This document shows positions 20,244-29,423 of a DNA stretch of 64,000 nucleotides, piece after piece (position 1 is the stretch's first letter; each line of letters starts with the position of its first letter). The stretch spans positions 48,225 through 112,224 of the forward strand of contig JABBOH010000012.1 in assembly GCA_019351895.1 (NCBI GenBank). Direction: 5' to 3'. The notes under the pieces are model-generated. The model did not search any database. It was not told the DNA's origin and was given only the letters and a program-made list of their open reading frames with translations. The position numbers and the translations under genes are program-made. This DNA comes from Pseudomonadota bacterium (GTDB lineage: Bacteria > Pseudomonadota > Alphaproteobacteria > Acetobacterales > Acetobacteraceae).

Positions 20244-21680
20244 CTAGAACCGGAAATACAGAAATGGTGTCGTGACCCCGGCAAAGAACAGTGCTTGCAC
20301 CGTGAACCCGCCGCTGCCGAGCAGACCCCAGGCGCGCATCCTGGGTGAAGCCTCGTGCAGGTGCGGGAGGCAGAGGACGATGAACCAGCCGGCAAGAAGG
20401 CAGGCGGTCATCTCCGGCAGGCTCAGCGTCCGCCCGTCCCCAAGCGCCGGCAGGACCGGCACGGCGCGCGCGATGTGGCCGAGCCAGGGGATGAGCGTGA
20501 TGAGCGGCGCCGGGACGGCGAGGCCATTAAGACCCCATAGGCCGCGCAGCATCGCCTCGGCCGCCGCGAGGTCGGGCGCCCGGAAGGGTACCCAGGCGAG
20601 CATCACTGCCAGGAGCGTCAGAGCCTGAGCGAGGATCGGCGGCAGCCGCGCCCATGGCGGTGCGTGCCGCATCCAGGCCTCATGCGTGACGAGGTAGACT
20701 CCATGCAACGCGCCCCACAGGACGAACCGCCATGCCGCGCCATGCCATAGGCCGCCCAGCAGCATGGTGACCATGAGGTTGAGCAGCCGCCGCTGCTCGC
20801 CGCGCTGGTTGCCGCCCAGGGGGATATAGAGGAAGTCGCGCAGGAAACGGCTGAGCGTCATGTTCCACCGGCGCCAGAAATCCTGAATTGTCAATGCTTT
20901 GTATGGACTTCTGAAGTTCAACGGAAAGTGGATGTTGAACATCCGCGCGAGCCCGATCGCGATGTCCGAATAGCCGGAGAAGTCGAAGTAGATCTGCAGG
21001 CTGAAGGCGAGCAGCGCGTACCATGCCTCCAGCAGCGTCAGGCTGCTCCCTCGCGCCGCCGCATCGAAGCCCCTGTCGGCGAAGGGCGCGAAGCCGTCCG
21101 CCAGCACCAGCTTCTTGGCGAGGCCGAGGAGGACGATCATGAGCCCGTCGGCCAGCGCCTCCGGCCGGATGCCGCGCGCCGGAGCGGCGACGATCTGCGG
21201 GATGATCTCGGCTGGACGCACGAGTGGTCCGGCGATGAGATGGGCGAAGAAGGCGATACAGGCGGCGTAGCCCAAGAAGCCCGGCCGCAGCCCCAATCGG
21301 CGGCATTCGGAAAGATACATAATCTGCTGGAACGTAAAGAAACTTATACCGAGCGGCAGCGCCAGTTGAGGGTCAGGCAGCCCCACCGTCCGGGCGATGA
21401 GATGGCCATATTTGAACAGCCCCAGCACGCCTAGGTTTGCCACGATTGCCGCCGTGAACCACCGCGGGTCTGCCACGCGCCGCCCAAGCGCGTAGTTGCC
21501 GGCGATCGAGCCCACCAGCAGCGGGAGGTCCGCCGGATGCTCCCATCCGTAGAAAACGAGGCTCGCGCCGATCAGCAGACCGAGCGCAGGTCCGCGCCCC
21601 CAGAGGCGTCCGGCCACATGGAAGCCAGCGAGCGTCAGCGGCAGAAAGACCAGCAGGAACTGCGGCGTGCCGAACAGCAT
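20244..21680 (-). CDS. MBOAT-family O-acyltransferase (AlgI-like)
   Basis: A polytopic membrane acyltransferase of 478 residues. The family signature IQDFWRRWNMTLSRFLRDF, then YIPLGGNQRG, is followed by the catalytic histidine in GGLWHGAAWRFVLWGALHG. About ten or more hydrophobic segments are evident. In most relatives the first motif reads WRRWHI; here the His is Asn, which is not the catalytic residue. I chose ATG 21680, giving MLFGTPQFLLVFLPLTL; a TTG 18 nt upstream is possible. It donates acetyl groups across the membrane to the SGNH partner gene downstream. Confidence 0.88.
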   Translation of the reverse strand: MLFGTPQFLLVFLPLTLAGFHVAGRLWGRGPALGLLIGASLVFYGWEHPADLPLLVGSIAGNYALGRRVADPRWFTAAIVANLGVLGLFKYGHLIARTVGLPDPQLALPLGISFFTFQQIMYLSECRRLGLRPGFLGYAACIAFFAHLIAGPLVRPAEIIPQIVAAPARGIRPEALADGLMIVLLGLAKKLVLADGFAPFADRGFDAAARGSSLTLLEAWYALLAFSLQIYFDFSGYSDIAIGLARMFNIHFPLNFRSPYKALTIQDFWRRWNMTLSRFLRDFLYIPLGGNQRGEQRRLLNLMVTMLLGGLWHGAAWRFVLWGALHGVYLVTHEAWMRHAPPWARLPPILAQALTLLAVMLAWVPFRAPDLAAAEAMLRGLWGLNGLAVPAPLITLIPWLGHIARAVPVLPALGDGRTLSLPEMTACLLAGWFIVLCLPHLHEASPRMRAWGLLGSGGFTVQALFFAGVTTPFLYFRF

Positions 21681-21740
21681 CAGCCAGCATGAGCACAACC
21701 ATTTCGTTTCGTATATGCACTAAATGTCCTGGCGGCGGTT

Positions 21741-21768
21741 TTGTCATCCGAGTCCCGGGTGCTATAGG
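21741..21768 (+). promoter_or_regulatory. Candidate promoter for hisZ-purA
   Basis: TTGTCA (21741-21746), a 16-nt spacer and TATAGG (21763-21768) lie 53 nt before the hisZ start. This is the best sigma70-like match in the divergent region between the MBOAT gene and hisZ. Confidence 0.5.
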
Positions 21769-21821
21769 CCCCGCCGCATCGCGCCCGGCCTCTGGCGGCC
21801 GAAGCCCGGAGAGGAACCCAC

Positions 21822-22979
21822 GTGACCGACGATCTGCGCCCGAACCCGGCGCTTCTGCCCGCTGGCCTGCGCGACCTTCTGCCGCCCGATGCGGAGATCG
21901 AGGCCCGCTCGGTCGCGGCGATGATGGAATGTTTCGCGGGCCACGGCTATCAGCGGGTCCGGCCGCCGCTTGTGGAGTTCGAGCAGAGCCTGCTCGCGGG
22001 CTCAGGCGCGGCCGTGGCCGAGCAAACCTTCCGCCTCATGGACCCTGACAGCCAGCGCATGCTGGGGCTGCGCGCCGACACAACCCCGCAGGTCGCGCGC
22101 ATCGCGAACACGCGGCTGGCGGCCGCCCCGCGTCCGCTGCGGCTCTCCTACGCCGAGCACTGCCTCCGCGTGCGCGGCACGCAGCTTGCGCCGGACCGGC
22201 AGATCGCTCAGACGGGGATCGAGCTTATCGGCTCGGAGCAGCCCGAGGCCGACGCCGAGATCGTGCTGGTGGGAGCCGAAGCGCTGGCGGTTGTCGGCCT
22301 GACGGATGTGAGCTTCGACCTCACCATGCCGACCATGGCGGCGCTGCTGCTGGAGGGCGAGCCGATGAGCGCGGACCGGCGCGCGGCGCTCGCCCATGCG
22401 CTCGACCGCAAGGACGCGGCGGCCGTGACCGCACTCGGCGGCGGTATCGCCGAGATACTCGTGCGGCTGCTGCTGGCGGCGGGCGAAGCGACCCCTGCCC
22501 TCGCCGCTCTGGCCGAGGTGGCTTTGCCGCCCGAGGCGCGGATGCTGGCGGACCGCCTCGCCGCTGTCGTAGCCGCCATCCGCCGCCGGGCGCCCGCGCT
22601 GCGGCTGACCGTCGATCCCGTGGAATTCCGCGGCTTCCGCTACCACACAGGGCCCTGCGTCACGGTCTATGCGCTGGGCCAGCAGCAGGAGCTCGGCCGC
22701 GGCGGGCGCTATATCAGCGGTGAGCGGGAGCCGGCGACCGGCCTCACGCTTTTTCCGGATGCGATCCTGGGCGCCGCCAGTCGGCCCGCCCCGAGGCCGC
22801 GCCTTTACGTGCCGCTGGACACGGCGGATGCCATCGCAGCCGATTTCCGGCAGGATGGTTTCGCGACCGTTGCCGCGCTGGGCGCCGCGGGCGAGGCTGA
22901 TGCAGGGCTCGAGGCGGAGGCGCGCCGCCTCCTCTGCACCCATGTGCTGAAGGACGGCACCGCCGTCCCGTTGGCCTAG
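21822..22979 (+). CDS. hisZ: ATP phosphoribosyltransferase regulatory subunit
   Basis: HisZ is a catalytically dead class II aminoacyl-tRNA synthetase paralogue that binds the short form of HisG and is needed for the first step of histidine synthesis. The 385-residue product has LLPAGLRDLLPPDAE, a class II motif 2 (RLSYAEHCLRVRG) and the late GRGGRYISG motif 3-like segment. The start is GTG at 21822 with GAGGAA upstream. hisG is not in this window; a hisZ-purA pairing separate from hisG is common in alphaproteobacteria. Confidence 0.92.
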   Translation: MTDDLRPNPALLPAGLRDLLPPDAEIEARSVAAMMECFAGHGYQRVRPPLVEFEQSLLAGSGAAVAEQTFRLMDPDSQRMLGLRADTTPQVARIANTRLAAAPRPLRLSYAEHCLRVRGTQLAPDRQIAQTGIELIGSEQPEADAEIVLVGAEALAVVGLTDVSFDLTMPTMAALLLEGEPMSADRRAALAHALDRKDAAAVTALGGGIAEILVRLLLAAGEATPALAALAEVALPPEARMLADRLAAVVAAIRRRAPALRLTVDPVEFRGFRYHTGPCVTVYALGQQQELGRGGRYISGEREPATGLTLFPDAILGAASRPAPRPRLYVPLDTADAIAADFRQDGFATVAALGAAGEADAGLEAEARRLLCTHVLKDGTAVPLA

Positions 22980-23015
22980 TTATTAGATACAGCCGAAGGC
23001 TCCGGAGTTACCGTC

Positions 23016-24305
23016 ATGGCGAATGTTGCGATCATCGGCGCCCAGTGGGGCGATGAGGGCAAGGGCAAGGTCGTCGACTGGCTCGCCAGCCGCGCCGACA
23101 TCGTGGTGCGCTTCCAGGGCGGCCACAATGCGGGCCATACGCTCGTGGTGGGCAACCAGACCTACAAGCTCTCGCTTCTCCCGAGCGGCCTCGTGCGCGG
23201 CAAGCTCGGCATCATCGGCAACGGCGTCGTCATCGACCCCGAAGCGCTGCTGACGGAAATGGCCCGGCTGACCGCGCAAGGCCTTACCATCACCCCGGAG
23301 ACGCTGCGCATCGCCGAGAACGCGCCGTTGATCCTGCCGCTGCATGGCGCGCTCGACCGCGCGCGGGAGGTGGCGCGCGGCGAGAACAAGATCGGCACGA
23401 CCGGGCGCGGGATCGGTCCCGCCTATGAAGACAAGGTCGCGCGCCGCGCCATCCGGGTCTGCGATCTGGCCGAACCCGACACGCTGTCGGCCAAGCTCGA
23501 TGAGCTTCTGCTGCACCACAACACGCTGCTGCGCGGGCTTGGTGCCGCGCCCTTCGAGAAGGCGGTGCTGCTCGACCGTCTGCTGGAACTGGCGCCGCTG
23601 CTGCTGCCCTTCGCCGAGCCGGTGTGGGAGTTGCTGGACGAGGCCCGGCGGGCAGGCAAGCGCATCCTGTTCGAAGGCGCGCAGGCGGTGATGCTGGATG
23701 TCGACCATGGCACCTATCCGTTCGTCACCAGCAGCAACACGGTCGCGGCGACGGCGGCCTCGGGCTCGGGCGTGGGTCCCGGGGTGGTCGGCACGGTGCT
23801 CGGCATCGCCAAGGCCTATACGACGCGCGTGGGCTCCGGCCCATTTCCCACCGAACTCTTCGACGATACCGGACGCCTGCTGGGCGAGCGCGGGCATGAG
23901 TTCGGGACGGTCACCGGCCGGCCGCGCCGCTGCGGCTGGTTCGATGCCGCGATGGTGCGGCAGGCTGTGAAGGTGGGCGGCATCCAAGGGCTGGCGCTCA
24001 CCAAGCTCGACGTGCTGGACGGGCTGCCGGAGCTGAAGGTCTGCACGGGCTACCGGATCGGCGGCGTGGAGGTCCGGCATCTGCCGGCCGCGCAAGGGGC
24101 TCAGGCGTCAGCGGAGCCGATCTACGAGTCGATGCACGGCTGGAAGGATTCGACGCGGGGCGCGCGCAGCTACGCGGCACTGCCGGCTCAGGCGATCAAA
24201 TACGTGCGACGGATCGAGGAACTGGTGGAGTGTCCGGTGACGCTGCTCTCGACGAGCCCGGAGCGCGACGACACCATCCTGATGAAGGACCCGTTCGAGG
24301 GGTAG
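23016..24305 (+). CDS. purA: Adenylosuccinate synthetase
   Basis: Joins IMP and aspartate with GTP to give adenylosuccinate, the first committed step to AMP. The 429-residue product is full length and has [17 protein letters not shown] with the catalytic Asp, GGHNAGHT with the catalytic His, [14 protein letters not shown] and the late [11 protein letters not shown] loop. It starts 36 nt after hisZ and probably shares its transcript. The 36-bp hairpin repeats begin 6 nt after its stop. Confidence 0.97.
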   Translation: MANVAIIGAQWGDEGKGKVVDWLASRADIVVRFQGGHNAGHTLVVGNQTYKLSLLPSGLVRGKLGIIGNGVVIDPEALLTEMARLTAQGLTITPETLRIAENAPLILPLHGALDRAREVARGENKIGTTGRGIGPAYEDKVARRAIRVCDLAEPDTLSAKLDELLLHHNTLLRGLGAAPFEKAVLLDRLLELAPLLLPFAEPVWELLDEARRAGKRILFEGAQAVMLDVDHGTYPFVTSSNTVAATAASGSGVGPGVVGTVLGIAKAYTTRVGSGPFPTELFDDTGRLLGERGHEFGTVTGRPRRCGWFDAAMVRQAVKVGGIQGLALTKLDVLDGLPELKVCTGYRIGGVEVRHLPAAQGAQASAEPIYESMHGWKDSTRGARSYAALPAQAIKYVRRIEELVECPVTLLSTSPERDDTILMKDPFEG

Positions 24306-24311
24306 GCCTCA

Positions 24312-24467
24312 GCCGGGCGCTTGGCCCGGCCAGGACAATCATATTCGGCCGGGCGCTTGGCCCTGCCAGGACAATCATATTCGGCCGGGCGCTTGGCCCG
24401 GCCAGGACAATGAGACTGAGCCGGGCGCTTGGCCCGGCCAGGGCAATTAGACTGAGCCGCGCGCTGC
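24312..24467. repeat. Tandem 36-bp repeats, each with a 7-bp hairpin
   Basis: Four full copies (24312, 24348, 24384, 24420) and a 12-bp fifth remnant fill the gap between convergent purA and rpmJ. Each unit begins GCCGGGC-GCTTG-GCCCGGC, a perfect 7-bp stem with a 5-nt loop (copy 2 has one stem change), then a CAGGACAAT-type linker. Copies 1 and 2 share one tail and copies 3 and 4 another, so the array probably grew by stepwise duplication. The repeat can be read as a 12-residue repeat in one frame, but that ORF overlaps purA and rpmJ and is not credible. Confidence 0.93.
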
Positions 24468-24469
24468 GA

Positions 24470-24595
24470 TCAGCCCTGGCGGGCCTTCATGCGCGGGTTC
24501 TTCTTGTTGATCACGTACACGCGGCCCCGACGACGGACCACGCGACAGTTCTTGTCGCGGATCTTGGCGGAACGGAGAGAGTTGCGCACCTTCAT
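24470..24595 (-). CDS. rpmJ: 50S ribosomal protein L36
   Basis: A 41-residue ribosomal protein, [17 protein letters not shown] at the start and [13 protein letters not shown] at the end. It is the variant without the zinc-binding cysteines (one lone Cys remains), normal for alphaproteobacteria. It is too short to stand out by length but the match is unmistakable. It stands alone on the minus strand, ending against the repeat array and preceded by a leader with a strong hairpin. Confidence 0.96.
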   Translation of the reverse strand: MKVRNSLRSAKIRDKNCRVVRRRGRVYVINKKNPRMKARQG

Positions 24596-24660
24596 AGCGT
24601 GAGCCCGATCTTGGCATAGCCGGAACCGTGGGGCGGCCCGGGCAGGAGTTGTCCATAATG

Positions 24661-24688
24661 CAACAGGGCCGGTTCCCCGGCCCTGTTG
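24661..24688 (-). promoter_or_regulatory. Perfect hairpin in rpmJ 5' leader
   Basis: A perfect 12-bp inverted repeat (24661-24672 and 24677-24688) closes a 4-nt loop. It would lie at the very 5' end of the rpmJ transcript if the promoter at 24700-24728 is used. No U-tract follows on either strand, so it is not a normal terminator. It may stabilise the mRNA or serve in regulation. Confidence 0.6.
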
Positions 24689-24699
24689 GCGAGGTGCGC

Positions 24700-24728
24700 T
24701 GCATAAGGAGAGGCCGCCGCTCTGTCAA
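24700..24728 (-). promoter_or_regulatory. Candidate rpmJ promoter
   Basis: On the minus strand, a perfect TTGACA (24728-24723), a 17-nt spacer and TATGCA (24705-24700). It lies 105 nt before the rpmJ start. The -35 and spacing are ideal, the -10 is weak. Confidence 0.55.
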
Positions 24729-24936
24729 TGAAGCCGCGCCAACGCTCGCGCCGGGTCTCGGCCCCGGTCATGCCGGCGCGCTGCTCCCAGACTGCCCGCC
24801 CGCGCCCTATATTGTGGTATCAACGACCGAAAACGACAATTATTTCAGGCTTCTAGAGCCAGAATGAGGCAATGGCTTGCCTGCGTTACCCAAACGTGTC
24901 AGTGCTCCGCCCTCCACCACTTCGGAAACAACAGCG

Positions 24937-25992
24937 ATGCGCCTTCTGATTACGGGCGGCTGTGGATTCATCGGCTCGGCGGTCATCCGCCACCTGATCC
25001 GGGACACCGACCACAGCGTCATCAACGTCGATGCCATGACCTATGCGGCGTCGGAAGACGCGCTGGAGAGCGCCCGTCACAGTAACCGGCACGAGCTGAT
25101 CCGGGCGGACATCGCGGATGGGGCCGCGATGAAGGAGATCTTCGCGGGGCGACAGCCCGACGCCGTGATGCACCTCGCCGCCGAGAGCCATGTCGACCGC
25201 TCCATCGACGGGCCAGCCGACTTCATGCGCACCAATATCATGGGCACCTTCACTCTGCTGGAGGCCGCGCGCGCCTATTACAACGGACTGACGGGCGACA
25301 AGCGCACCGGGTTCCGCTTCCACCATGTCTCGACGGACGAGGTCTTCGGCGCGCTGGAGGCCGAAGACCCGCCCTTCATGGAGACGACGCCTTACGATCC
25401 CCGCAGCCCCTATTCGGCGTCCAAGGCGGCGTCCGACCATCTCGTTCGGGCATGGCATCACACCTACGGCTTCCCTGCCTTCGTCTCCAACACCACCAAC
25501 AATTATGGCTTCTGGCAGTTCCCCGAGAAGCTCATCCCGCTCGTGCTGCTGAACGCGCTGGAGGGCAAGCCGCTCCCCGTCTATGGCGACGGGTCGAACA
25601 AGCGGGACTGGCTGTTCGTCGAGGATCATGCCGTTGCCCTGGTCAAGGTTCTGACCCAGGGCAAGCCCGGCGACACCTACTGCATCGGCGCGCGCCAGCC
25701 GCGCAGCAACCTCGAAGTCGTCCACGCGATCTGCGCCGAGCTTGACCGCCGGATGCCCGATCCCGAGGGTCCGCGCTCCCGTCTCATCCGCTTCGTGACG
25801 GACCGGCCCGGCCATGACTTCCGTTACGAGATCGACCCTTCCGCCTCCGAGGCGGCGCTCGGCTGGAAGGCCGAACATGATTTCGAGCGCGGCCTCGCCA
25901 AGACCGTCGACTGGTACTTGTCCCACCGCGACTGGTGGGAGACGATCCGCGGCGCGCGCTACCAGGGGCAGCGGCTCGGTACTGCCGCCTGA
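24937..25992 (+). CDS. rfbB: dTDP-glucose 4,6-dehydratase
   Basis: Converts dTDP-glucose to dTDP-4-keto-6-deoxyglucose, step 2 of dTDP-L-rhamnose synthesis. The 351-residue protein has the NAD-binding GGCGFIGSAVIRH, the STDEVFGALE motif with active-site Asp/Glu, and the YSASKAASDH Tyr-Lys pair. The ATG at 24937 gives the normal start; an upstream in-frame extension of 20 residues has no support. It leads the rfbB-A-C-D set. Confidence 0.95.
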   Translation: MRLLITGGCGFIGSAVIRHLIRDTDHSVINVDAMTYAASEDALESARHSNRHELIRADIADGAAMKEIFAGRQPDAVMHLAAESHVDRSIDGPADFMRTNIMGTFTLLEAARAYYNGLTGDKRTGFRFHHVSTDEVFGALEAEDPPFMETTPYDPRSPYSASKAASDHLVRAWHHTYGFPAFVSNTTNNYGFWQFPEKLIPLVLLNALEGKPLPVYGDGSNKRDWLFVEDHAVALVKVLTQGKPGDTYCIGARQPRSNLEVVHAICAELDRRMPDPEGPRSRLIRFVTDRPGHDFRYEIDPSASEAALGWKAEHDFERGLAKTVDWYLSHRDWWETIRGARYQGQRLGTAA

Positions 25993-26046
25993 CGGCTTGT
26001 CTTCACGCATACGTCTGACACTTGAACCTACGGAAGATCGAGATCG

Positions 26047-26922
26047 ATGATGAAAGGTATCCTGCTCGCGGGCGGATCCGGCACGCGGCTGCACCCCATC
26101 ACCCTCGCCGCGTCGAAGCAGTTGCTGCCCGTCTACGACAAGCCGATGGTCTATTATCCGCTGTCGACGCTGATGCTCGCCGGCATCCGGGACATCATGA
26201 TCATCTCGACCCCCGCCGACCTGCCGCAGTTCAGGCGCCTGCTCGGTGACGGCTCGCGCTTCGGCGTCCAGTTCAGCTTCGCCGAGCAGCCCAAGCCCGA
26301 CGGCATCGCCCAGGCCTTCCTCATTGCGCGCGACTGGCTCGGCGGTCAGGCCTGCGCCTTGGCGCTCGGCGACAACCTCATCCATGGCGAGCATCTGTCG
26401 GTGCTGCTGCGTGCCGCCGTCTCCCGCCCCGAGGGCGCCACCGTCTTCGCCTGTCAGGTGCGCGACCCCGAGCGCTACGGCGTCGTGACCTTCGACGAGG
26501 CTGGGCATGCGCTGGAGATCGTCGAGAAGCCCGCGATGCCGCAGTCGAATTGGGCCGTGACCGGGCTCTATTTCTACGACAAGCGGGTGGGTGAACTCGC
26601 GGCCAGCATCCAGCCATCGGCGCGCGGGGAGCTTGAGATCACCGACCTCAACAAGCTCTACCTCGAGGAAGGCACCCTGCACGTCGAGCGACTGGGCCGG
26701 GGCGCCGCATGGCTCGATGCCGGCACCCCCGACAGCCTCATGCAGGCGGCAACCTTCGTGCAGACCATCCAGTCGCGCCAGGGTATGCTGGTCGGCTCGC
26801 CCGAGGAGGTCGCCTTCCGCAAGGGCTTCATCGACGTGGAGCAGCTCCGCGCGCATGCGAAACAGCTCGGCAAAACGGAACTCGGGCGTTTTCTGAGCGA
26901 TCTTGCCGATGGTCATGTCTAA
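26047..26922 (+). CDS. rfbA: Glucose-1-phosphate thymidylyltransferase
   Basis: Makes dTDP-glucose from dTTP and glucose 1-phosphate, step 1 of the rhamnose pathway. The 291-residue product shows the nucleotide-binding [26 protein letters not shown], and the metal-site [10 protein letters not shown]. It is of RmlA length. The first of two adjacent ATGs (26047, 26050) is used. It is subject in other organisms to feedback by dTDP-rhamnose. Confidence 0.95.
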   Translation: MMKGILLAGGSGTRLHPITLAASKQLLPVYDKPMVYYPLSTLMLAGIRDIMIISTPADLPQFRRLLGDGSRFGVQFSFAEQPKPDGIAQAFLIARDWLGGQACALALGDNLIHGEHLSVLLRAAVSRPEGATVFACQVRDPERYGVVTFDEAGHALEIVEKPAMPQSNWAVTGLYFYDKRVGELAASIQPSARGELEITDLNKLYLEEGTLHVERLGRGAAWLDAGTPDSLMQAATFVQTIQSRQGMLVGSPEEVAFRKGFIDVEQLRAHAKQLGKTELGRFLSDLADGHV

Positions 26923-26953
26923 GAGCGGACATGTCTGAACAGGGAGCCGACCG

Positions 26954-27514
26954 ATGAACGTCGAGCCGCTCGCGATCCCCGAGGTTCTGCTGATAACCCC
27001 GCCGCGCTTCAGCGACAGTCGCGGGTTCTTCTCCGAGACCTTCAGCGCGCGGAGGTTCCGGGAGGCGACAGGGGTCAGCGATGCCTTCGTTCAGGACAAT
27101 CACAGCCTGTCCCGCCAGCGCGGCGTGATCCGCGGCCTGCACTGCCAACGTGCGCCGCATGTTCAGGGAAAGCTCGTGCGCTGCGCGCGCGGCGCAATCT
27201 GGGATGTGGCGGTCGATGCCAGGGTCGGCTCGCCGAGCTTCGGCCGTTGGGTCGCCGCCGAGCTTTCGGCCGAGAACTGGCAACAACTCTGGATTCCCGC
27301 CGGCTTCCTGCACGCCTTCTGCACGCTCGTGCCGGATACGGAGGTGATCTACAAAGTCACCGGCGACTATAACAAGGCGAGCGAAGCGGGGGTGATCTGG
27401 AACGACCCCGACCTTGCCCTGCCCTGGCCCGTTGCGGCCGACGAGGTCGTGCTGTCGGACAAGGATCAGGCGCTGCCGCGACTGCGCGAAGCCGGGACGC
27501 TCTTCACCTATTAG
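26954..27514 (+). CDS. rfbC: dTDP-4-dehydrorhamnose 3,5-epimerase
   Basis: Epimerises dTDP-4-keto-6-deoxyglucose at C3 and C5, step 3. The 186-residue cupin protein has SRGFFSETFSARRF, the active-site His in GVIRGLHCQ, and IPAGFLHAFCTL. It is full length. It starts 31 nt after rfbA and ends 12 nt before rfbD, whose start follows a strong AGGAGG. Confidence 0.95.
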   Translation: MNVEPLAIPEVLLITPPRFSDSRGFFSETFSARRFREATGVSDAFVQDNHSLSRQRGVIRGLHCQRAPHVQGKLVRCARGAIWDVAVDARVGSPSFGRWVAAELSAENWQQLWIPAGFLHAFCTLVPDTEVIYKVTGDYNKASEAGVIWNDPDLALPWPVAADEVVLSDKDQALPRLREAGTLFTY

Positions 27515-27526
27515 GAGGCCAGCCCG

Positions 27527-28466
27527 ATGACCATCGGCCCCATCCTCGTCACCGGCGGCAGCGGACAGGTGGCGCAAGCCTTGGGGCGTCTTGCCCCGGA
27601 GCGGGACATTGAGGTGGCGGTCCTCGGCCGCCCCGCTTTCGACTTCGATGCGCCTGAGACGATCCGCACTGCCTTCGCGAGACGGCCGTGGCTTTATGTC
27701 GTCAATGCTGCCGCCTATACCGCGGTCGATGCCGCCGAGGCCGACGAGGCCGGCGCTATCCGTGCGAACACGGAGGGACCCGAGCTTCTGGCGATGCTCT
27801 GCGCCGAGGCGGGCATTCCCTTCATCCACATCTCCACCGACTACGTGTTCGACGGCGCCCTTCATCCACATCTCCACCGACTACGTGTTCGACGGCGCCA
27901 AGGGTACGCCCTACCGGGAGACGGACGGGACGAGCCCGACCGGTGTCTATGGCCGCACCAAGCGCGATGGCGAGGCGCGTGTGCTCGGCGCCGGCGGGCG
28001 CGCGATCATCCTCCGCACCGCCTGGGTCTATTCCGACACGGGCAAAAACTTCGTCCGCACCATGCTCGCCGCCGGAGCACGGCTGCCCAAGCTCCGGGTG
28101 GTTACCGACCAAGTGGGCAGCCCGACCGCCGCCGCCGACCTCGCGGGCGCCATCCTCGACATCATCGCGCTGATCGAGCGCGAGGGCTGGCAGCCCCGTT
28201 TCGGCGGCATCTTCCATGCGACGGGCAGTGGCGAGACGTCATGGCACGGCTTAGCAGTCGCAACTTTCGAGGAGGCGCGGCGGCACGGCGGCCCTTCCCC
28301 GGAGGTTGAGGCCATCGCGACCGTCGATTGGCCGACGCCCGCGCAACGCCCCGCCGACTCGCGCCTTGACAACGGCAAGCTCGCTCAGACATTCGGCGTG
28401 ACCCTGCCGCCGTGGCGCGAAAGTCTGGGGCGCACCGTGGACCGTCTGCTCGGCCCGACCGGGTGA
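27527..28466 (+). pseudogene. rfbD: dTDP-4-dehydrorhamnose reductase, frameshifted by a 40-bp duplication
   Basis: RmlD reduces dTDP-4-keto-rhamnose to dTDP-L-rhamnose, the final step. The N-terminal frame (VTGGSGQVAQALG to STDYVFDG) and the C-terminal frame (from a second STDYVFDG through the catalytic YGRTKRDGE) are both intact, but a perfect 40-bp tandem duplication shifts between them. Removing one copy gives a normal 299-residue enzyme. As written, the first frame reads into junk and stops at 28309. Either the gene is truly broken, or, as I think more likely, the duplication is an assembly error, since rfbA, B and C are intact. Confidence 0.9.
27818..27897 (+). repeat. Perfect 40-bp tandem duplication inside rfbD
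   Basis: Copy 1 is 27818-27857 and copy 2 is 27858-27897, identical throughout. The unit encodes PFIHISTDYVFDG, the conserved RmlD motif. Since 40 is not a multiple of 3, the copy causes a +1 frameshift. Confidence 0.97.
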
Positions 28467-28505
28467 GCGGCGCGGACTGCGCTTCCCGCTGAGACGGAAG
28501 CTCCC

Positions 28506-29423
28506 ATGGGCTCAACGGTTGCGATACTTCTCTCGACCTATAACGGCGAGGCGTTTCTGGATGCGTTTCTGGAGAGCCTCCTGGCGCAGACGAATGGCGC
28601 ATGGGTATTGTATTGGCGGGATGACGGTTCGACCGACGGTACCGTTGGGCGACTGATCGCTTGGGGCGCGGCCCATACGGGGCGACTGACACCGGTTACG
28701 GAGCCCGCGGGCAATATCGGCGTGACCGGCAGCTTCATGACGCTGCTCCGCGCCGCTGCCGGGCACCCTTTTCTCGCTTTCGCCGATCAGGACGATGTGT
28801 GGCTGCCGGAGAAGCTCGGCTGGGCGACAGACGCGCTCGGCCGCCTGCCGGACGATACGCCGGCCCTCTACTGCGCCCGGCAGATTCTGGTGGACCGGAC
28901 GCTCAATCGCATCGGCCTTTCCGCGCCGCTCGACGGGCCAGCCGCTTTCCCCGCCAGCCTCACCCAGAATATCGCGACGGGCAACACCGTCGTGATGAAC
29001 GGTGCGGCGGCCCGGCTCGTCGCCGCCAGCACCCCGCCGCCGAAAACCTGGCACGACTGGTGGTGCTACCTGATGGTGAGCGCGGCGGGCGGGACGGTCA
29101 TCCGCGATGACCGGGGCGTCATCCTCTACCGCCAGCACGGCGAGAACGTCGTGGGTGCCCCCGTTTCGGCGCCTCGGCGGGCCGCGGCCGCGCTGCGCCG
29201 GGGGCCGGAAGCCTTCATGACCAATTTCCGGGCCAATGCGGCGGCGCTCGCCGCGCAGCCTGCTCTGCTCACGCCTCAGGCTCGGCGCGACCTCGCCATC
29301 ATCGCGAAAGGCCTAAGCGGCGGGCTCGTTTCGCGTGGCCGCGCGCTCCTCGTCAGGGGTTTCGTCCGCAACTCCCGCGCGCAGACGGCGCTTTTCCGTC
29401 TGTGGTTCATGCTCGGGCGATGA
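28506..29423 (+). CDS. Glycosyltransferase family 2
   Basis: A 305-residue GT-A glycosyltransferase. It opens with VAILLSTYNGEAFLDAF, has the nucleotide-sugar DDGSTDGT motif and an FADQDDVW catalytic segment typical of rhamnosyl or related transferases. It follows rfbD by 39 nt and probably uses dTDP-L-rhamnose made by the cluster; this is inference from position. The C-terminal 50 residues contain a basic, amphipathic region likely to contact the membrane. Confidence 0.85.
   Translation: MGSTVAILLSTYNGEAFLDAFLESLLAQTNGAWVLYWRDDGSTDGTVGRLIAWGAAHTGRLTPVTEPAGNIGVTGSFMTLLRAAAGHPFLAFADQDDVWLPEKLGWATDALGRLPDDTPALYCARQILVDRTLNRIGLSAPLDGPAAFPASLTQNIATGNTVVMNGAAARLVAASTPPPKTWHDWWCYLMVSAAGGTVIRDDRGVILYRQHGENVVGAPVSAPRRAAAALRRGPEAFMTNFRANAAALAAQPALLTPQARRDLAIIAKGLSGGLVSRGRALLVRGFVRNSRAQTALFRLWFMLGR

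Larger units (their letters stand above)
24596..24936. other. Divergent intergenic region rpmJ / rfbB
   Basis: These 341 nt contain no gene. The left part is the rpmJ leader with its hairpin and promoter (listed separately). The right part, from about 24790, is AT-richer and must hold the rfbB promoter. TTGTGG with a 17-nt spacer and GACAAT around 24811-24839 is a weak candidate. Confidence 0.6.

Noticed and set aside
24230..24619. A 129-residue plus-strand ORF encoding a 12-residue repeat across the hairpin array
   Set aside because: It overlaps purA out of frame and lies antisense to rpmJ; the protein repeat is simply the 36-bp DNA repeat read in frame.
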